A stretch of DNA of 31,548 nucleotides from Candidatus Rifleibacteriota bacterium (GCA_029565415.1 JAKQOH010000056.1:1-31548); one strand, 5' to 3'. Counted from the stretch's first letter, positions 15,424 through 24,244 are shown. The notes: generated from the letters alone by a model not told the origin. Translations and numbers: made by a program.

Positions 15424-16832
15424 GGGTTTGCGTTCCTGCGCGCTGATTTGCGGGGTGCGGCACCCCCGGATTTTTTCGCGGACTTGCGCGGTATGGCCGT
15501 GGCGACACGCTTGGGAGAAGGTTGTTTCCGGCCTTTGCGGGAGATCGTGACGGCTTTCCGCTCGGGAACGGCCGCCAGTTTCACGTCGCGGGGGGAATCG
15601 TGGGGAGCGAGAGCCGTCCAGAACCACTTCCGCAGATTCTGGTGAAGCGGGGAGGCCACCTCTGCCGCTTTGAGAGGCTTCTCCGCGGGAGTGCGGGCGA
15701 TCGGGAGACGCCCCGGCACCCGGGGACGCCGGGTGGCGATGCGGATGGGGCCCGAGCCGAAGCGGGGAGCGGCGATGCGGACGGTGGCGCTACCCGGGGC
15801 GCGCGTCAGGTGGGCGAGCTGGGCCGGGGCGGTGAGCCCCGAGAGCGTCGTTCCGGGGTAATAGAAGCCGAGAATGGCCACGGCCGAATGTCCCGCCTTG
15901 GCCATGCCGATGGCACCGTCCTGGCACATGCCGACGCGGTGCCCACGGCTCGGATGGCTGCCCCGGGCCGTCGGAGGCGGTGGCGGGGGAGCTTTTTTCC
16001 CGTTCTTCTTCGGCGGTGCGGGTGCGCAGAAAAAGCCTGTGGTGCCGATGGCGTCGGGGTGATCCGTCAGGTAGGGGACGGCGGCGCCTTTCCAGACCTT
16101 CTGGGAAGAAACCAGGTTTCCGCCGCAGTTCGCGTGATACACCGTGTTTGCCATATACGAGTTGAAGGTGAGCACCCAGCCGGCGGTGCGATGAACCGCG
16201 TTCGAAGCGGCGGCCGTCTCGGTGCGGATGCCGCGATACACCTGGCAGTGGACCTCATCGCAGAGATCGAAGCCGTTCGTGGAGTGGCGGAGATGATTCC
16301 GGAGGGCGTAGGAGCGGGCCGCGACGGCCTGGGCTTCGAGCGCCGCCGTGGGAACCGTGCCGCCGATTTCGGCAGGGACGACGGACCGAAGATACTCCTC
16401 GATATCGATCAGGTTGACGGCGAACAGGCGGTCACGCCAGGGGGCGATGGCAACCGAGCCCCGATAGGTTTCCCCGCGGTACGGCGGGGTGCGGAGATGG
16501 ACGAAGGGGGTCGTTTTCCCCAGAGACGAGAAGACGAGCGGATTGGGCGCCGAGAGACCGGGAAGGGAATCCATGAACACCTGCATGGTGCCGTTCTGGC
16601 AGAGGACCGTGGCCGAAGAGGCCGGCCCCGAGAGAAGGATGCGGCGAGAGAACGGATCATACACCTCGAGAGGGCCGTCGGCCGAGAAGACCTGGAACTG
16701 GCGCGGCACGCCGAGATGATACAACCCGATGCGCATCTGGCGCTTCAGGGGCTGGAACGCGGAGGACGGGACGGCGGCGACAGTGGCCAGCAGAATCGCC
16801 ACCGCGATCAGGAACGGGCGGAAATCACGCAT
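15420..16832 (-). CDS. SpoIID/LytB-domain exported protein
   Basis: The 470-aa protein has a signal peptide (residues 1-25, cleavage after SSA) and a SpoIID domain. Its hallmarks are IEEYLRSVVPAEI (144-156), AALEAQAVAARSYAL (163-177), a Cys-containing DLCDEVHCQVYRG (189-201), YHANCGG (232-238), RVGMCQDGAIGMA (299-311) and ILGFYYPGT (320-328). SpoIID is a lytic transglycosylase that cuts glycan strands stripped of stem peptides; non-sporulating bacteria carry it for wall turnover or division. A poly-Pro stretch (281-287) interrupts the domain. The C-terminal 100 residues are very Lys/Arg/Pro-rich and probably disordered. I chose the ATG at 16832 because the promoter at 16840-16868 ends 7 nt before it and the signal peptide starts there. 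Confidence 0.88.
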   Translation of the reverse strand: MRDFRPFLIAVAILLATVAAVPSSAFQPLKRQMRIGLYHLGVPRQFQVFSADGPLEVYDPFSRRILLSGPASSATVLCQNGTMQVFMDSLPGLSAPNPLVFSSLGKTTPFVHLRTPPYRGETYRGSVAIAPWRDRLFAVNLIDIEEYLRSVVPAEIGGTVPTAALEAQAVAARSYALRNHLRHSTNGFDLCDEVHCQVYRGIRTETAAASNAVHRTAGWVLTFNSYMANTVYHANCGGNLVSSQKVWKGAAVPYLTDHPDAIGTTGFFCAPAPPKKNGKKAPPPPPPTARGSHPSRGHRVGMCQDGAIGMAKAGHSAVAILGFYYPGTTLSGLTAPAQLAHLTRAPGSATVRIAAPRFGSGPIRIATRRPRVPGRLPIARTPAEKPLKAAEVASPLHQNLRKWFWTALAPHDSPRDVKLAAVPERKAVTISRKGRKQPSPKRVATAIPRKSAKKSGGAAPRKSARRNANP

Positions 16833-16839
16833 ACAGGGC

Positions 16840-16868
16840 AGTGTACCGCACCATCCGGCAACGGTCAA
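16840..16868 (-). promoter_or_regulatory. Sigma70-type promoter for a leaderless SpoIID-recN transcript
   Basis: On the minus strand there is TTGACC (16863-16868), exactly 17 nt, then TACACT (16840-16845). Seven nt separate the -10 from the ATG at 16832, so the predicted start site is the A of the start codon. No Shine-Dalgarno sequence is present. The -35 overlaps the stop codon of the upstream two-TM gene. Confidence 0.65.
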
Positions 16869-17317
16869 GAGCGGTTCCCGATGGATTCAATAATTTTCGC
16901 TATGGCATCGCGCCGGCCGGCGAGAGCCTGGTCGAGATGCTGGCGTTCCTTTTTCAGCCGCCAGGGGCCGAGAAGCTGGATGATGATGTAGTAACAGGTT
17001 GCGCCGGCGAGCCCCCAGGTCAGCGGATCGACGGCGGGGGGGCCCCAGAGCCAGACGCCGAGAAGGCCTGCCGCCAGCGACGACCAGATGAGAAGGCGGG
17101 CCAGCCACCAGCCCAGGGCCGAGAACCACGCATCCTGCGCGGCATGCAGATCCCGCATCAACCGTTCCTGCCAGGTGACCAGGAGCAGATCCGTGACGAA
17201 CGCATCGTCGCCCAGGATGCGGCCTGCTTCCTGCAGAAGCCGCTGTGTATCCTGGCGCGCCCCTTCTTGGGAGAAGAGGGCGGCCAGGCGTTCGCGGTCG
17301 GATTTCGAGAACGGCAT
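16865..17317 (-). CDS. Small two-TM protein coupled to the NSS transporter
   Basis: I do not recognise the family. The 150-aa protein has an amphipathic N-terminal part (1-65), two hydrophobic segments (about 68-92 and 98-118), and a basic/acidic helical C-terminus (KKERQHLDQALAGRRDAIAKII) that may form a coiled coil. Both ends probably face the cytoplasm. Its ATG shares a base with the stop of the NSS transporter gene (TGATG), so it is translated by coupling. The gene order suggests an accessory subunit or an unrelated passenger; nothing in the sequence decides. A longer in-frame start at 17389 would lie inside the transporter gene and is not used. Confidence 0.75.
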   Translation of the reverse strand: MPFSKSDRERLAALFSQEGARQDTQRLLQEAGRILGDDAFVTDLLLVTWQERLMRDLHAAQDAWFSALGWWLARLLIWSSLAAGLLGVWLWGPPAVDPLTWGLAGATCYYIIIQLLGPWRLKKERQHLDQALAGRRDAIAKIIESIGNRS

Positions 17318-19332
17318 CAGGCTGCAGGAGTGTCGGCGGACGGCTGATCGTCGGGGAAGTCGTCGTGGCTCTTCGGAGGCACGCTGCACATCTTGAAGAT
17401 CGTGAAGGCGCAGCCGCCGAAAACGAGCGACCAGGAGACGGCCAGCAGGATCATGCCGTTGGTGTCGACCCCGAACAGGCCCGGATACGAGGCGATGAGC
17501 AGCAGCAGCGGATACCCCCAGAGGGCCGCGGGCAGCCAGTAGGAGTCCTTGTCCTCGTCGTGGAACCGCTTCCAGATGAAGTGCATGAACAGCGCGATCA
17601 CGGCGAGCATGCCGGCGCGGCAGGCCCAGATGTACGGCCGGTTGGCCACCGGAACGGCCTGCATCACGAGAATTCCCCAGCCGTCCTGGACGCCCCAGGC
17701 GAACAGCAGGATCAGGATATAGATCGGAGTGATATATTTCATGATATAGTAGAAAATGCGCGGAATGTGCATGTCACACCCCTTGTGCATCTCTTTCCAC
17801 GCGTTTTCCCCGCCATAGATCCACATGAACAGGACGACCTCGAGCAGAGCGAACACGACGAGGCCCAGGGTGCCGACCCAGTAGTCCATCTCGTCGACCA
17901 TGCCGAATTCGTAGAAGAACACGCAGGCATGCGAGAAGACGAGAGTGATCGAGGTGACGAGCAGCACGGCCTTGTGGTGCGTCAGCTTCATCTCGTCCTT
18001 CAGAAACGTGATGGCCGGCGTCAGAAGCGCGACCGACGAGGTGATGCCGGCGATGAACAGCAGGCCGAACCAGATGGCGCCGAAGAACCAGCCCATCGAG
18101 ATGCGCGAGAAGATGAGGGGCATGCACTGGAACCCGAGATCGAAGGAGCCGCTGCGGGCGATCTCGGTCGTCACGGCGGGGCCGAAGAAGGCGACGGCGG
18201 CGGGGATCGCGATCGAGCCCCCGAGCACGACCTCGGCGAACTCGTTCAGGGATGCCGTCGAAAGGCCGGTCAGCACGACGTCGTCCTTGTTCGAGAGGTA
18301 GCTGGCATACGCCTGGATTGCCCCCTGGCCGAGCGAGAGGGTGAAGAAGATCTGGCCGGCTGCGGCGAGCCAGATCGAGGCCTTGCCCAGCTCGTCGAAC
18401 TTCGGAACCCACAGGAAGTTGAGACCGTCGTAGATGCTCCAGGAGCAGCCGACGGGGTGGCCCATCGTCAGAACGCGGATGGCAAGAATGATCGCGAAGA
18501 CGAACAGCACCGGCATGCCGATCTTGCCGAGCTGCTCGATGCCGGCCGAGAGGCCGCGGTACAGGAAGTAGAAGTTCAGCAGAACGGTAATGAGGAAAAA
18601 CGTGTATGCCGTGCTGCCGGTGCTGAAATACTTCGCGTTCAGCGGCACTTCGACGTACGGCTTCTTCTTCTGGTCGAGGCGGGTGTCGAACGCATCCCAG
18701 GCGCCGTCGCGCGCCGGGTCATACTTCAGGAGGGGGGCGACTTCCGATGCGTTGGTGCAGGCCGTGACGGACTGGATCTCCTGCACCGTGGCCGCCCGCG
18801 TCAGCTTCAGTTTCTCCCGGACCCCGAGGAACTCCTTGAAGAACCGGCCCATCTCCTCGCGCTTTTCGACCATGGTGGAGCCGGGAATCTCGTTGTACCG
18901 GCCCGTGACCGAAAAGTAACTGAACGAGAGGGTCCAGGACTCGATGTAGCAGTAATACACCGCGGTCAGCAGCCCCAGGATGATGCCGAGAACGCCGAGA
19001 TACTTGGCGATCGGCTTTTTCACGATCCGGTGCATGACGCCCGGCATCGTGCCATGGCCGAGCGTGCCGCCGTACCGGCCGATGCCCCATTCGATCCACA
19101 TCAGCGGAATGCCGAGGATCAGAAAGGCGATGAAGTAGGGAACCATGAACGCGCCGCCGCCGTTGGCCGCCGCCTTTGCGGGGAACCGCAGGAAGTTGCC
19201 GAGCCCGACGGCGTTGCCGGCCATCGCCAGGATGAGGCCGACCCGGGAGCCCCAGTGTTCGCGCTTCACCGGCGGTTCGCCTCCGCTCTGGGGGGCGGGT
19301 GGATGGTGTTTTGCTTTGTCCCTGTTCGGCAT
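17317..19332 (-). CDS. NSS-family sodium-dependent symporter
   Basis: This is a neurotransmitter:sodium symporter family member, importing amino acids or related amines with Na+ across the inner membrane (LeuT fold). TM1 carries the diagnostic GNAVGLGNFLRFP (about 39-51), where the unwound helix binds Na+ and substrate. TM6-7 features follow (GQIFFTLSLGQGAIQAYASYLS). I count about 12 hydrophobic segments in 671 aa. LeuT has about 510 aa. The extra length is mainly a polar insert between TM3 and TM4 (about 150-240) and a polar C-terminal tail. The ATG has AGGAG about 9 nt upstream. The substrate cannot be read from sequence. It is coupled to the downstream 150-aa gene. Confidence 0.92.
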   Translation of the reverse strand: MPNRDKAKHHPPAPQSGGEPPVKREHWGSRVGLILAMAGNAVGLGNFLRFPAKAAANGGGAFMVPYFIAFLILGIPLMWIEWGIGRYGGTLGHGTMPGVMHRIVKKPIAKYLGVLGIILGLLTAVYYCYIESWTLSFSYFSVTGRYNEIPGSTMVEKREEMGRFFKEFLGVREKLKLTRAATVQEIQSVTACTNASEVAPLLKYDPARDGAWDAFDTRLDQKKKPYVEVPLNAKYFSTGSTAYTFFLITVLLNFYFLYRGLSAGIEQLGKIGMPVLFVFAIILAIRVLTMGHPVGCSWSIYDGLNFLWVPKFDELGKASIWLAAAGQIFFTLSLGQGAIQAYASYLSNKDDVVLTGLSTASLNEFAEVVLGGSIAIPAAVAFFGPAVTTEIARSGSFDLGFQCMPLIFSRISMGWFFGAIWFGLLFIAGITSSVALLTPAITFLKDEMKLTHHKAVLLVTSITLVFSHACVFFYEFGMVDEMDYWVGTLGLVVFALLEVVLFMWIYGGENAWKEMHKGCDMHIPRIFYYIMKYITPIYILILLFAWGVQDGWGILVMQAVPVANRPYIWACRAGMLAVIALFMHFIWKRFHDEDKDSYWLPAALWGYPLLLLIASYPGLFGVDTNGMILLAVSWSLVFGGCAFTIFKMCSVPPKSHDDFPDDQPSADTPAA

Positions 19333-19482
19333 GCTCGATCTGCTCCTGGAATAAGAATGAATCAGCTCGAACCAGGAAATGCAGACCAGTTTCGGGACAC
19401 AAAAGCCGCCATGAACTTCAAGGCGCCTGAATCCCCTCGTGGTGGGAGCGTATCTGATCTGGCCGCAACCTGGCGCGGAACG

Positions 19483-19511
19483 ATGCTACACGAGTCGGCC
19501 CCGTTGCGCAA
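19483..19511 (-). promoter_or_regulatory. Possible promoter for the NSS transporter
   Basis: On the minus strand TTGCGC (19506-19511), a 17-nt spacer and TAGCAT (19483-19488) form a moderate sigma70 match, giving a leader of about 140 nt. The -35 lies inside the hairpin at 19499-19526, so the two calls partly compete. Confidence 0.3.
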
Positions 19512-19526
19512 CCCTGCGCAGAGGGG
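19499..19526 (-). terminator. Hairpin just after the BMP operon, without U-tract
   Basis: The arms CCCC-nn-TGCGCA and TGCGCA-nn-GGGG pair around a 4-nt loop, starting 5 nt after the permease stop. There is no T-run behind it, so it may stabilise the mRNA 3' end or work with Rho instead of acting as a classical intrinsic terminator. The rest of the 199-nt gap (19333-19531) shows no gene. Confidence 0.4.
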
Positions 19527-19531
19527 ATTTC

Positions 19532-20455
19532 TCAGCGGATGCCGCGTTCGTAGGGCTGGCCCAGGGCCGCGGGCGCGCATTGGCTGCGGGTGCGGGAGGC
19601 CGTGGCACCCTGGACGAGCGCGGCGAGGGTCGCGAGATACGGCAGCATCATCAGAAGATTCGGGGAGATGCCATACGGCTGGAGGAAATACTGGCCGACG
19701 AAGAGGCAGCCGAACGTCAGGGAGCCGATGAGGGCGCGCGCGGGGTTCCACAGCGAGAACATCGTGAGGGCGACGACGATCCAGCCGCGACCGGCGGTCA
19801 TTCCCTCGATCCAGGCCGGGATATAGGCGAGCGAGAGATACCCGCCGGCGGCGCCCGCGAAGCCTCCTCCTATAACGACGGATATCATACGAACGAATAC
19901 GACATCGACGCTCATCGCCTCGGCGGCGTGTGGGTTTTCACCCGCCGCCCGGACGGCCAGGCCCGCTCTCGTGCGGAAGAGAAACAGCCACAGGGCCGGC
20001 ACCGCGGCGAATGAAAGATAGACGAGGATATCCTGACTGAACAGGGCTTTCCCCAGAACGGGAAGCTCGCTCAGGAGGGGAAGCGGGGCTTCGGCGAACC
20101 GGCAGGGCAGGGGTTTTCCGATCAGGCTGCGGCCGATCAGGCCGCTGAGTCCGAGACCGAGGGTGGTGAGGGCCAGGCCGGAGACCACCTGGTTGGCCCG
20201 CAGCAGCACGGTCAGAACGGCATGCACCAGCGCCAGGAGTGCCCCGGCGGCCACGGCGGCGGCGAATCCGAGCCAGGGGCTTTGGGTGTGGAATCCGACG
20301 GCGAACCCCGTCACGGCCCCGACCGCCATCATCCCCTCGACGCCGAGATTCATGATGCCGGCCCGCTCGGTGAGAATCTCGCCCAGAGTGCCGAAGAGAA
20401 GCGGGGTGCTGGCGGCGATACTGCGCCCGATCACCGAAGTGAGAAGCTCCGTCAT
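19532..20455 (-). CDS. BMP-type ABC importer permease 2
   Basis: This is an inner-membrane permease of the BPD_transp_2 family (YufQ/NupQ-like), forming the channel with permease 1. The 307-aa product has about 8-10 TM segments. Conserved features are LGEILTERAGIMNLGVEGMM (about 23-42) and the coupling region RAAGENPHAAEAMSVDV (about 190-206), which contacts the ATPase. The start ATG overlaps the permease 1 stop (ATGA); longer in-frame starts run into that gene and are rejected. An AT-rich patch with two ATA codons is at 19868-19900, unlike the GC-rich surroundings. It is the last gene of the operon. Confidence 0.93.
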   Translation of the reverse strand: MTELLTSVIGRSIAASTPLLFGTLGEILTERAGIMNLGVEGMMAVGAVTGFAVGFHTQSPWLGFAAAVAAGALLALVHAVLTVLLRANQVVSGLALTTLGLGLSGLIGRSLIGKPLPCRFAEAPLPLLSELPVLGKALFSQDILVYLSFAAVPALWLFLFRTRAGLAVRAAGENPHAAEAMSVDVVFVRMISVVIGGGFAGAAGGYLSLAYIPAWIEGMTAGRGWIVVALTMFSLWNPARALIGSLTFGCLFVGQYFLQPYGISPNLLMMLPYLATLAALVQGATASRTRSQCAPAALGQPYERGIR

Positions 20456-21546
20456 CGCGGTCCTCCTTCGGCAGAGCGGCGAACGAGCCGGTGGGAGATG
20501 AGATACTCGCCGGCGAGGATCGCGACCAGCACCAGTCCGTTGAAGATGTTCACCGTGGCGAACGGCAGGCCGAGAGAGGTCTGGATGATGTCGCCGCCGA
20601 CCAGCAGGCCCCCGAACAGAAGGGCTGAAAGCCAGGTCCAGCCCGGGTGGAGACGGGCCAGAAACGCCGTCAGGATCGCGGTGAAGCCGTATCCCGACGA
20701 GATCGACCACGGGTAGGTGAGATGATGATGGAGGCCGGCGATCTCTGATGAGCCGGCGATGCCTGCCAGGATGCCGCTCAGGACCATCAGCGACAGGATC
20801 GTGCGGCCGAAGGGGATGCCGGCATAGGCGGCTGCGGCCGGGTTTTCCCCGACGACACGGACGTCGTAGCCGAACCGGGTCCGGCTCGAGATCAGCGTCA
20901 GGACGACGACGGCCGCCGCGGCGAGTACCAGCGGAAACCAGGAGAGACGGGAGCCGTAAAAGGTCGGCAGCCACAGCGCGTTGGGCAGATCGTCGGAGTA
21001 GGGGAAACCGAACTGCGTCTTCCCTTTGAGAGGGCCGTAGATCAGATACTGGACGAACTCGGCGGCGACATAATTGAGCAGCAGCGAGCTCACGGCCTCA
21101 TTGACTCCCCACCGGATGCGCATCAGCGCAGGAACGGCTGCCCAGGCTCCGCCGGCAACGGCGCCGGCGGCGAACATGAGAACGATGCCGGGCCAGCCTG
21201 CGAGAGTCGGACCGAGGTGGAGTCCGACGCAGGTCGCCGCGACAGCTCCGAACAGGAGCTGGCCTTCGGCGCCGATGTTCCAGACACGGGCCCGGAAACA
21301 CAGGGCGAGACCGGCGCCGATCAGGGTCAGGGGGACTGCTTTGGTGACCGTTTCCTTGAAGCCATACCAGCTTCCGAACGAGCCCGTCGCCATTTTCAGC
21401 ATCGCTGTGACGGGCGGGATGCCCATCAGCAGAAACACCAGGCCGCCGAGGGCGAGGCCGGCCGCAATCGAGGCGGCCATGCAGACGGCGATCCGGAGGG
21501 AGGCGGGAGTGGCGACGGGAACGAGCTGCCAGCGATGAATGGTCAT
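20452..21546 (-). CDS. BMP-type ABC importer permease 1
   Basis: This is an inner-membrane permease of the BPD_transp_2 family (YufP/NupP-like), 364 aa with about 10 TM segments. Typical features are the TM region with KAVPLTLIGAGLALCFRARVWNIGAEGQ (about 69-96) and the cytoplasmic coupling sequence VRVVGENPAAAAYAGIPF (about 231-248). It pairs with permease 2 to translocate substrate delivered by the binding protein. Both ends overlap neighbours by 4 nt (ATGA), so all four importer proteins should be made in a coordinated ratio. The substrate class is probably nucleosides, from what is known of this family. Confidence 0.93.
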   Translation of the reverse strand: MTIHRWQLVPVATPASLRIAVCMAASIAAGLALGGLVFLLMGIPPVTAMLKMATGSFGSWYGFKETVTKAVPLTLIGAGLALCFRARVWNIGAEGQLLFGAVAATCVGLHLGPTLAGWPGIVLMFAAGAVAGGAWAAVPALMRIRWGVNEAVSSLLLNYVAAEFVQYLIYGPLKGKTQFGFPYSDDLPNALWLPTFYGSRLSWFPLVLAAAAVVVLTLISSRTRFGYDVRVVGENPAAAAYAGIPFGRTILSLMVLSGILAGIAGSSEIAGLHHHLTYPWSISSGYGFTAILTAFLARLHPGWTWLSALLFGGLLVGGDIIQTSLGLPFATVNIFNGLVLVAILAGEYLISHRLVRRSAEGGPR

Positions 21547-23075
21547 GGTCGCTCCTCCGGTGTGGGCTCGGCGCCGCCCATGAGCAGGCCGAGGCGGTCC
21601 CGGTCGGCTCGGCCGGTCGGAATCAGCGCCCGGATCTTCCCGCGGAACATGACGCCGATCCGGTCGCTGATCGCCAGGAGCTCGTCGAGATCCTCCGAGA
21701 CGAGCAGGATGGCCGCTCCGGCCTCCCTGCGCTCGAGCAGCACTCGGTGGATGAGCGCGGCGGCGGCGATGTCGACCCCGTAGGTCGGGTGAGCTGCGAG
21801 AAGCAGCTTCGGAGCCGCATCGAGCTCGCGGCCGAGGAGGAACTTCTGGATGTTGCCGCCCGAAAGGGTACGGATCGGGGCGTGCGGGCCCGGTGCGGCG
21901 ATCTCATACTCCGCGATCAGCCGCTGTGCCCGCTCCCGGGCGCGACCGGAAGAGAGAAAACCATGCGTGGAGAAGGCGGCGCGATGAGCGTCGCGGAGCA
22001 TCGCGTTGTCGGTGAGGCTGAAGGCCGGGATGGTGCCGGTGTGCAGGCGGTCTTCGGGAACGAAGGCGACTCCGGCGGCGGTGCGGGCGCGGATGTCGAG
22101 GGTGGTCAGTTCTGTTCCGCAGAGGCGGATTGTGCCGGAGGTTGCGGGGCGCAGACCGGCGATGGTTTCGAGCAGTTCGCGCTGGCCGTTGCCGGCGATG
22201 CCCGCGATGCCGACGATCTCGCCTTCGCGCACCCGGAGACTGGCCCCCTCGAGCGTTGCCGGGCCGCGGTTTCCGGCGGCCGAGAGGTCGTGAACTTCGA
22301 GGATGTCAGCGGAACGGGGCGGGGTTCTCGTGACGGGCAGGCGCTCGATCTGGCGGCCGACCATCATGCGGGCGAGGGATTCCTGGTCGGTTTCGCCTGT
22401 CGCGCAGCTTCCGGCGAGGCGGCCGTGGCGAAGGACGACGACCCGCCCGGTGACGGCGAGAACCTCGTCGAGCTTGTGACTGATGAAGATGATTCCGTGG
22501 CCTTCGGCCGTCATGCGGCGCAGGAGGCTGAACAGTTCGTCGGCTTCGCGCGGGGTCAGGACCGAGGTCGGTTCGTCGAGAACGAGCCACTGCGCGCCCG
22601 TCATCAGGGCTTTCAGGAGTTCGACCCGCTGTTGTTCGCCCGCGGAAAGGCTGCCGACGACCGCATCGGGAGCGATGGTGAATCCATACCGGGCTTCGAA
22701 CTCGCGGATCCGTTCCCGGGCATGGCGGACGGGATTCCAGAACGGGGCGTCGGGCAGGGCCAGCGCCAGGTGTTCGGCGACGGTATGGTTCGAAACCAGC
22801 ATGAAATGCTGATGAACCATGCCGATCCCGAGGTCGCGGGCGGCGCGCGGGGAGGAAACGGAGACGGGCGCGCCGTCGATCGAGATCGTGCCGGCATCGG
22901 GCTGGTGCAGGCCGAAGAGGATATTCATCAGCGTGCTTTTCCCGGCGCCGTTCTCGCCGAGCAGGCCGACCACCTCGCCGGCCGAGACGGAGAGATCGAT
23001 CCCGGCGTTGGCCTGGATGTCCCCGAACCGCTTCGAGATGCCGTGCATCTCGAGGCGCTGGTGGCGGATCGTCAT
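21543..23075 (-). CDS. BMP-type ABC importer ATPase (tandem nucleotide-binding domains)
   Basis: This 510-aa ATPase has two fused ABC domains, as in the YufO/NupO and sugar-importer (RbsA-like) families. Domain 1 has an intact Walker A ENGAGKST (41-48), signature LSAGEQQR (143-150), Walker B LVLDEPTS (164-171) and H-loop ISH (198-200). Domain 2 has a degenerate P-loop (GIAGNGQREL, about 292-301), the VPEDR motif, signature LSGGNIQK (404-411) and a weak Walker B (LLLAAHPTYGVD). One consensus and one degenerate site is normal for this class. The ATG overlaps the binding-protein stop by ATGA. Confidence 0.95.
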   Translation of the reverse strand: MTIRHQRLEMHGISKRFGDIQANAGIDLSVSAGEVVGLLGENGAGKSTLMNILFGLHQPDAGTISIDGAPVSVSSPRAARDLGIGMVHQHFMLVSNHTVAEHLALALPDAPFWNPVRHARERIREFEARYGFTIAPDAVVGSLSAGEQQRVELLKALMTGAQWLVLDEPTSVLTPREADELFSLLRRMTAEGHGIIFISHKLDEVLAVTGRVVVLRHGRLAGSCATGETDQESLARMMVGRQIERLPVTRTPPRSADILEVHDLSAAGNRGPATLEGASLRVREGEIVGIAGIAGNGQRELLETIAGLRPATSGTIRLCGTELTTLDIRARTAAGVAFVPEDRLHTGTIPAFSLTDNAMLRDAHRAAFSTHGFLSSGRARERAQRLIAEYEIAAPGPHAPIRTLSGGNIQKFLLGRELDAAPKLLLAAHPTYGVDIAAAALIHRVLLERREAGAAILLVSEDLDELLAISDRIGVMFRGKIRALIPTGRADRDRLGLLMGGAEPTPEERP

Positions 23076-24244
23076 TTCGGAAGCGTCGCGTCGACGCCGT
23101 CGACGAACCAGTCGATCGCCCAGAGTTGGTCGTGGGAAGCGCGCTCGCCGGCCTTGATCCGGACCGTGCCTGCCTGGTCCTTGATCGGGCCGGTGAACGG
23201 ATCGAACAGGACGGTGGGCTCGCTCATCTGGGCGAGCCTCTTGAATACCAGATCATATATATTCGTTGCGCCGAGGACCGGGTCGGTGATCTGCACGGCT
23301 TTGAGGGGTTCGACGAAGGCCGGGTTCACGGGAACGTCGGGAAGCCCGCCGATCCGGCAGGCGCCTTCGCCGAGCAGCCACCAGTGGTCGGCCGGTTTCC
23401 AGGTGCCGGTGTAGATGGAGGTCAGGATCGACTCGTACATCACGCTCCAGTCGACGAGCTGGCCCGAGACGACCGAGTGCTCGCCGAACTTTTGCATTGG
23501 GCTGTAATGCGAGAAGGTGAAGACCGGTTTCCCTTTCTGCGTGTGTTCTTCGCCGACCTGGATGACGGCGGGCGAGTCCTCGGAAAAGGCGAGCGCGTCG
23601 CAGCCTTCGGCCACGAGCGCCTCGGCCGCCTCGCGGGCTTTCGCGGGATCATACCAGGAGAACAGCCACTTCACCTGCACGCGGGCCTTGGGATTCGCCT
23701 CGCGGGCGCCGAGGGCGAAGGCATTGATGTGCCGGACGACCTCGGGAATCGGGTGGGCGGCGACGTAGCCGAGTTTCCCCGACTTCGAGAGCGCTCCGGC
23801 CATGAGGCCGTTCAGATAATACGCCTGATATAATTCGGCAAAGTATGTACCAAGGTTTGTGCCGCGCTTGTACCCCGAACAGTGCAGGAAGGTGCGGTCC
23901 GGATACCGGGCGGCGGCCGCGGCGGTGTCATTCATGTAGCCGAAGCTGGTCGTGAAGATGACGTTGCACTGCTCCTCGTTGACGAGCCGGTCGATGACGC
24001 GGGCGCAGTCGCCTTCGGCGACGGACTCGACGAACGTCGTCTCGAGCCAGGGAAACAGCTTGACGACGTGTTGCCGGGCCAGTTCGTGCGCGTTTGTCCA
24101 ACCGAAGTCGCCGATCGGGCCAACGTAGACGAAGCCGGCCTTGATCTTCTTCCCCGCGGCCGGGGCAGCCGCATCCTGGGCGATGGCTGCCATGGAACAC
24201 ACGACGAAAAGCGCGACGAAAACGATGCGGAGCAGGGCACGCAT
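23072..24244 (-). CDS. BMP-family ABC substrate-binding protein
   Basis: This is the periplasmic binding protein of the importer, 390 aa. It has a signal peptide (1-22, cleavage AIA|QD); the Cys at 16 is not in a good lipobox, so it is probably soluble rather than a lipoprotein. The BMP (PnrA-like) domain starts GFVYVGPIGDFGWTNAHE (37-54). Family members bind purine nucleosides, but the exact ligand here is unknown. The ATG has GGGAGG 7 nt upstream; a longer in-frame start at 24304 lacks this. It is first in the operon BMP-ATPase-permease 1-permease 2. AT-rich patches with unusual codons lie at 23246-23272 and 23812-23866. Confidence 0.93.
   Translation of the reverse strand: MRALLRIVFVALFVVCSMAAIAQDAAAPAAGKKIKAGFVYVGPIGDFGWTNAHELARQHVVKLFPWLETTFVESVAEGDCARVIDRLVNEEQCNVIFTTSFGYMNDTAAAAARYPDRTFLHCSGYKRGTNLGTYFAELYQAYYLNGLMAGALSKSGKLGYVAAHPIPEVVRHINAFALGAREANPKARVQVKWLFSWYDPAKAREAAEALVAEGCDALAFSEDSPAVIQVGEEHTQKGKPVFTFSHYSPMQKFGEHSVVSGQLVDWSVMYESILTSIYTGTWKPADHWWLLGEGACRIGGLPDVPVNPAFVEPLKAVQITDPVLGATNIYDLVFKRLAQMSEPTVLFDPFTGPIKDQAGTVRIKAGERASHDQLWAIDWFVDGVDATLPK

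Noticed and set aside
17245..19731. An 828-codon + strand frame opposite the NSS transporter
   Set aside because: It is His/Asp/Glu/Arg-rich, the mirror of a hydrophobic membrane protein; the minus strand encodes a clear 12-TM transporter.
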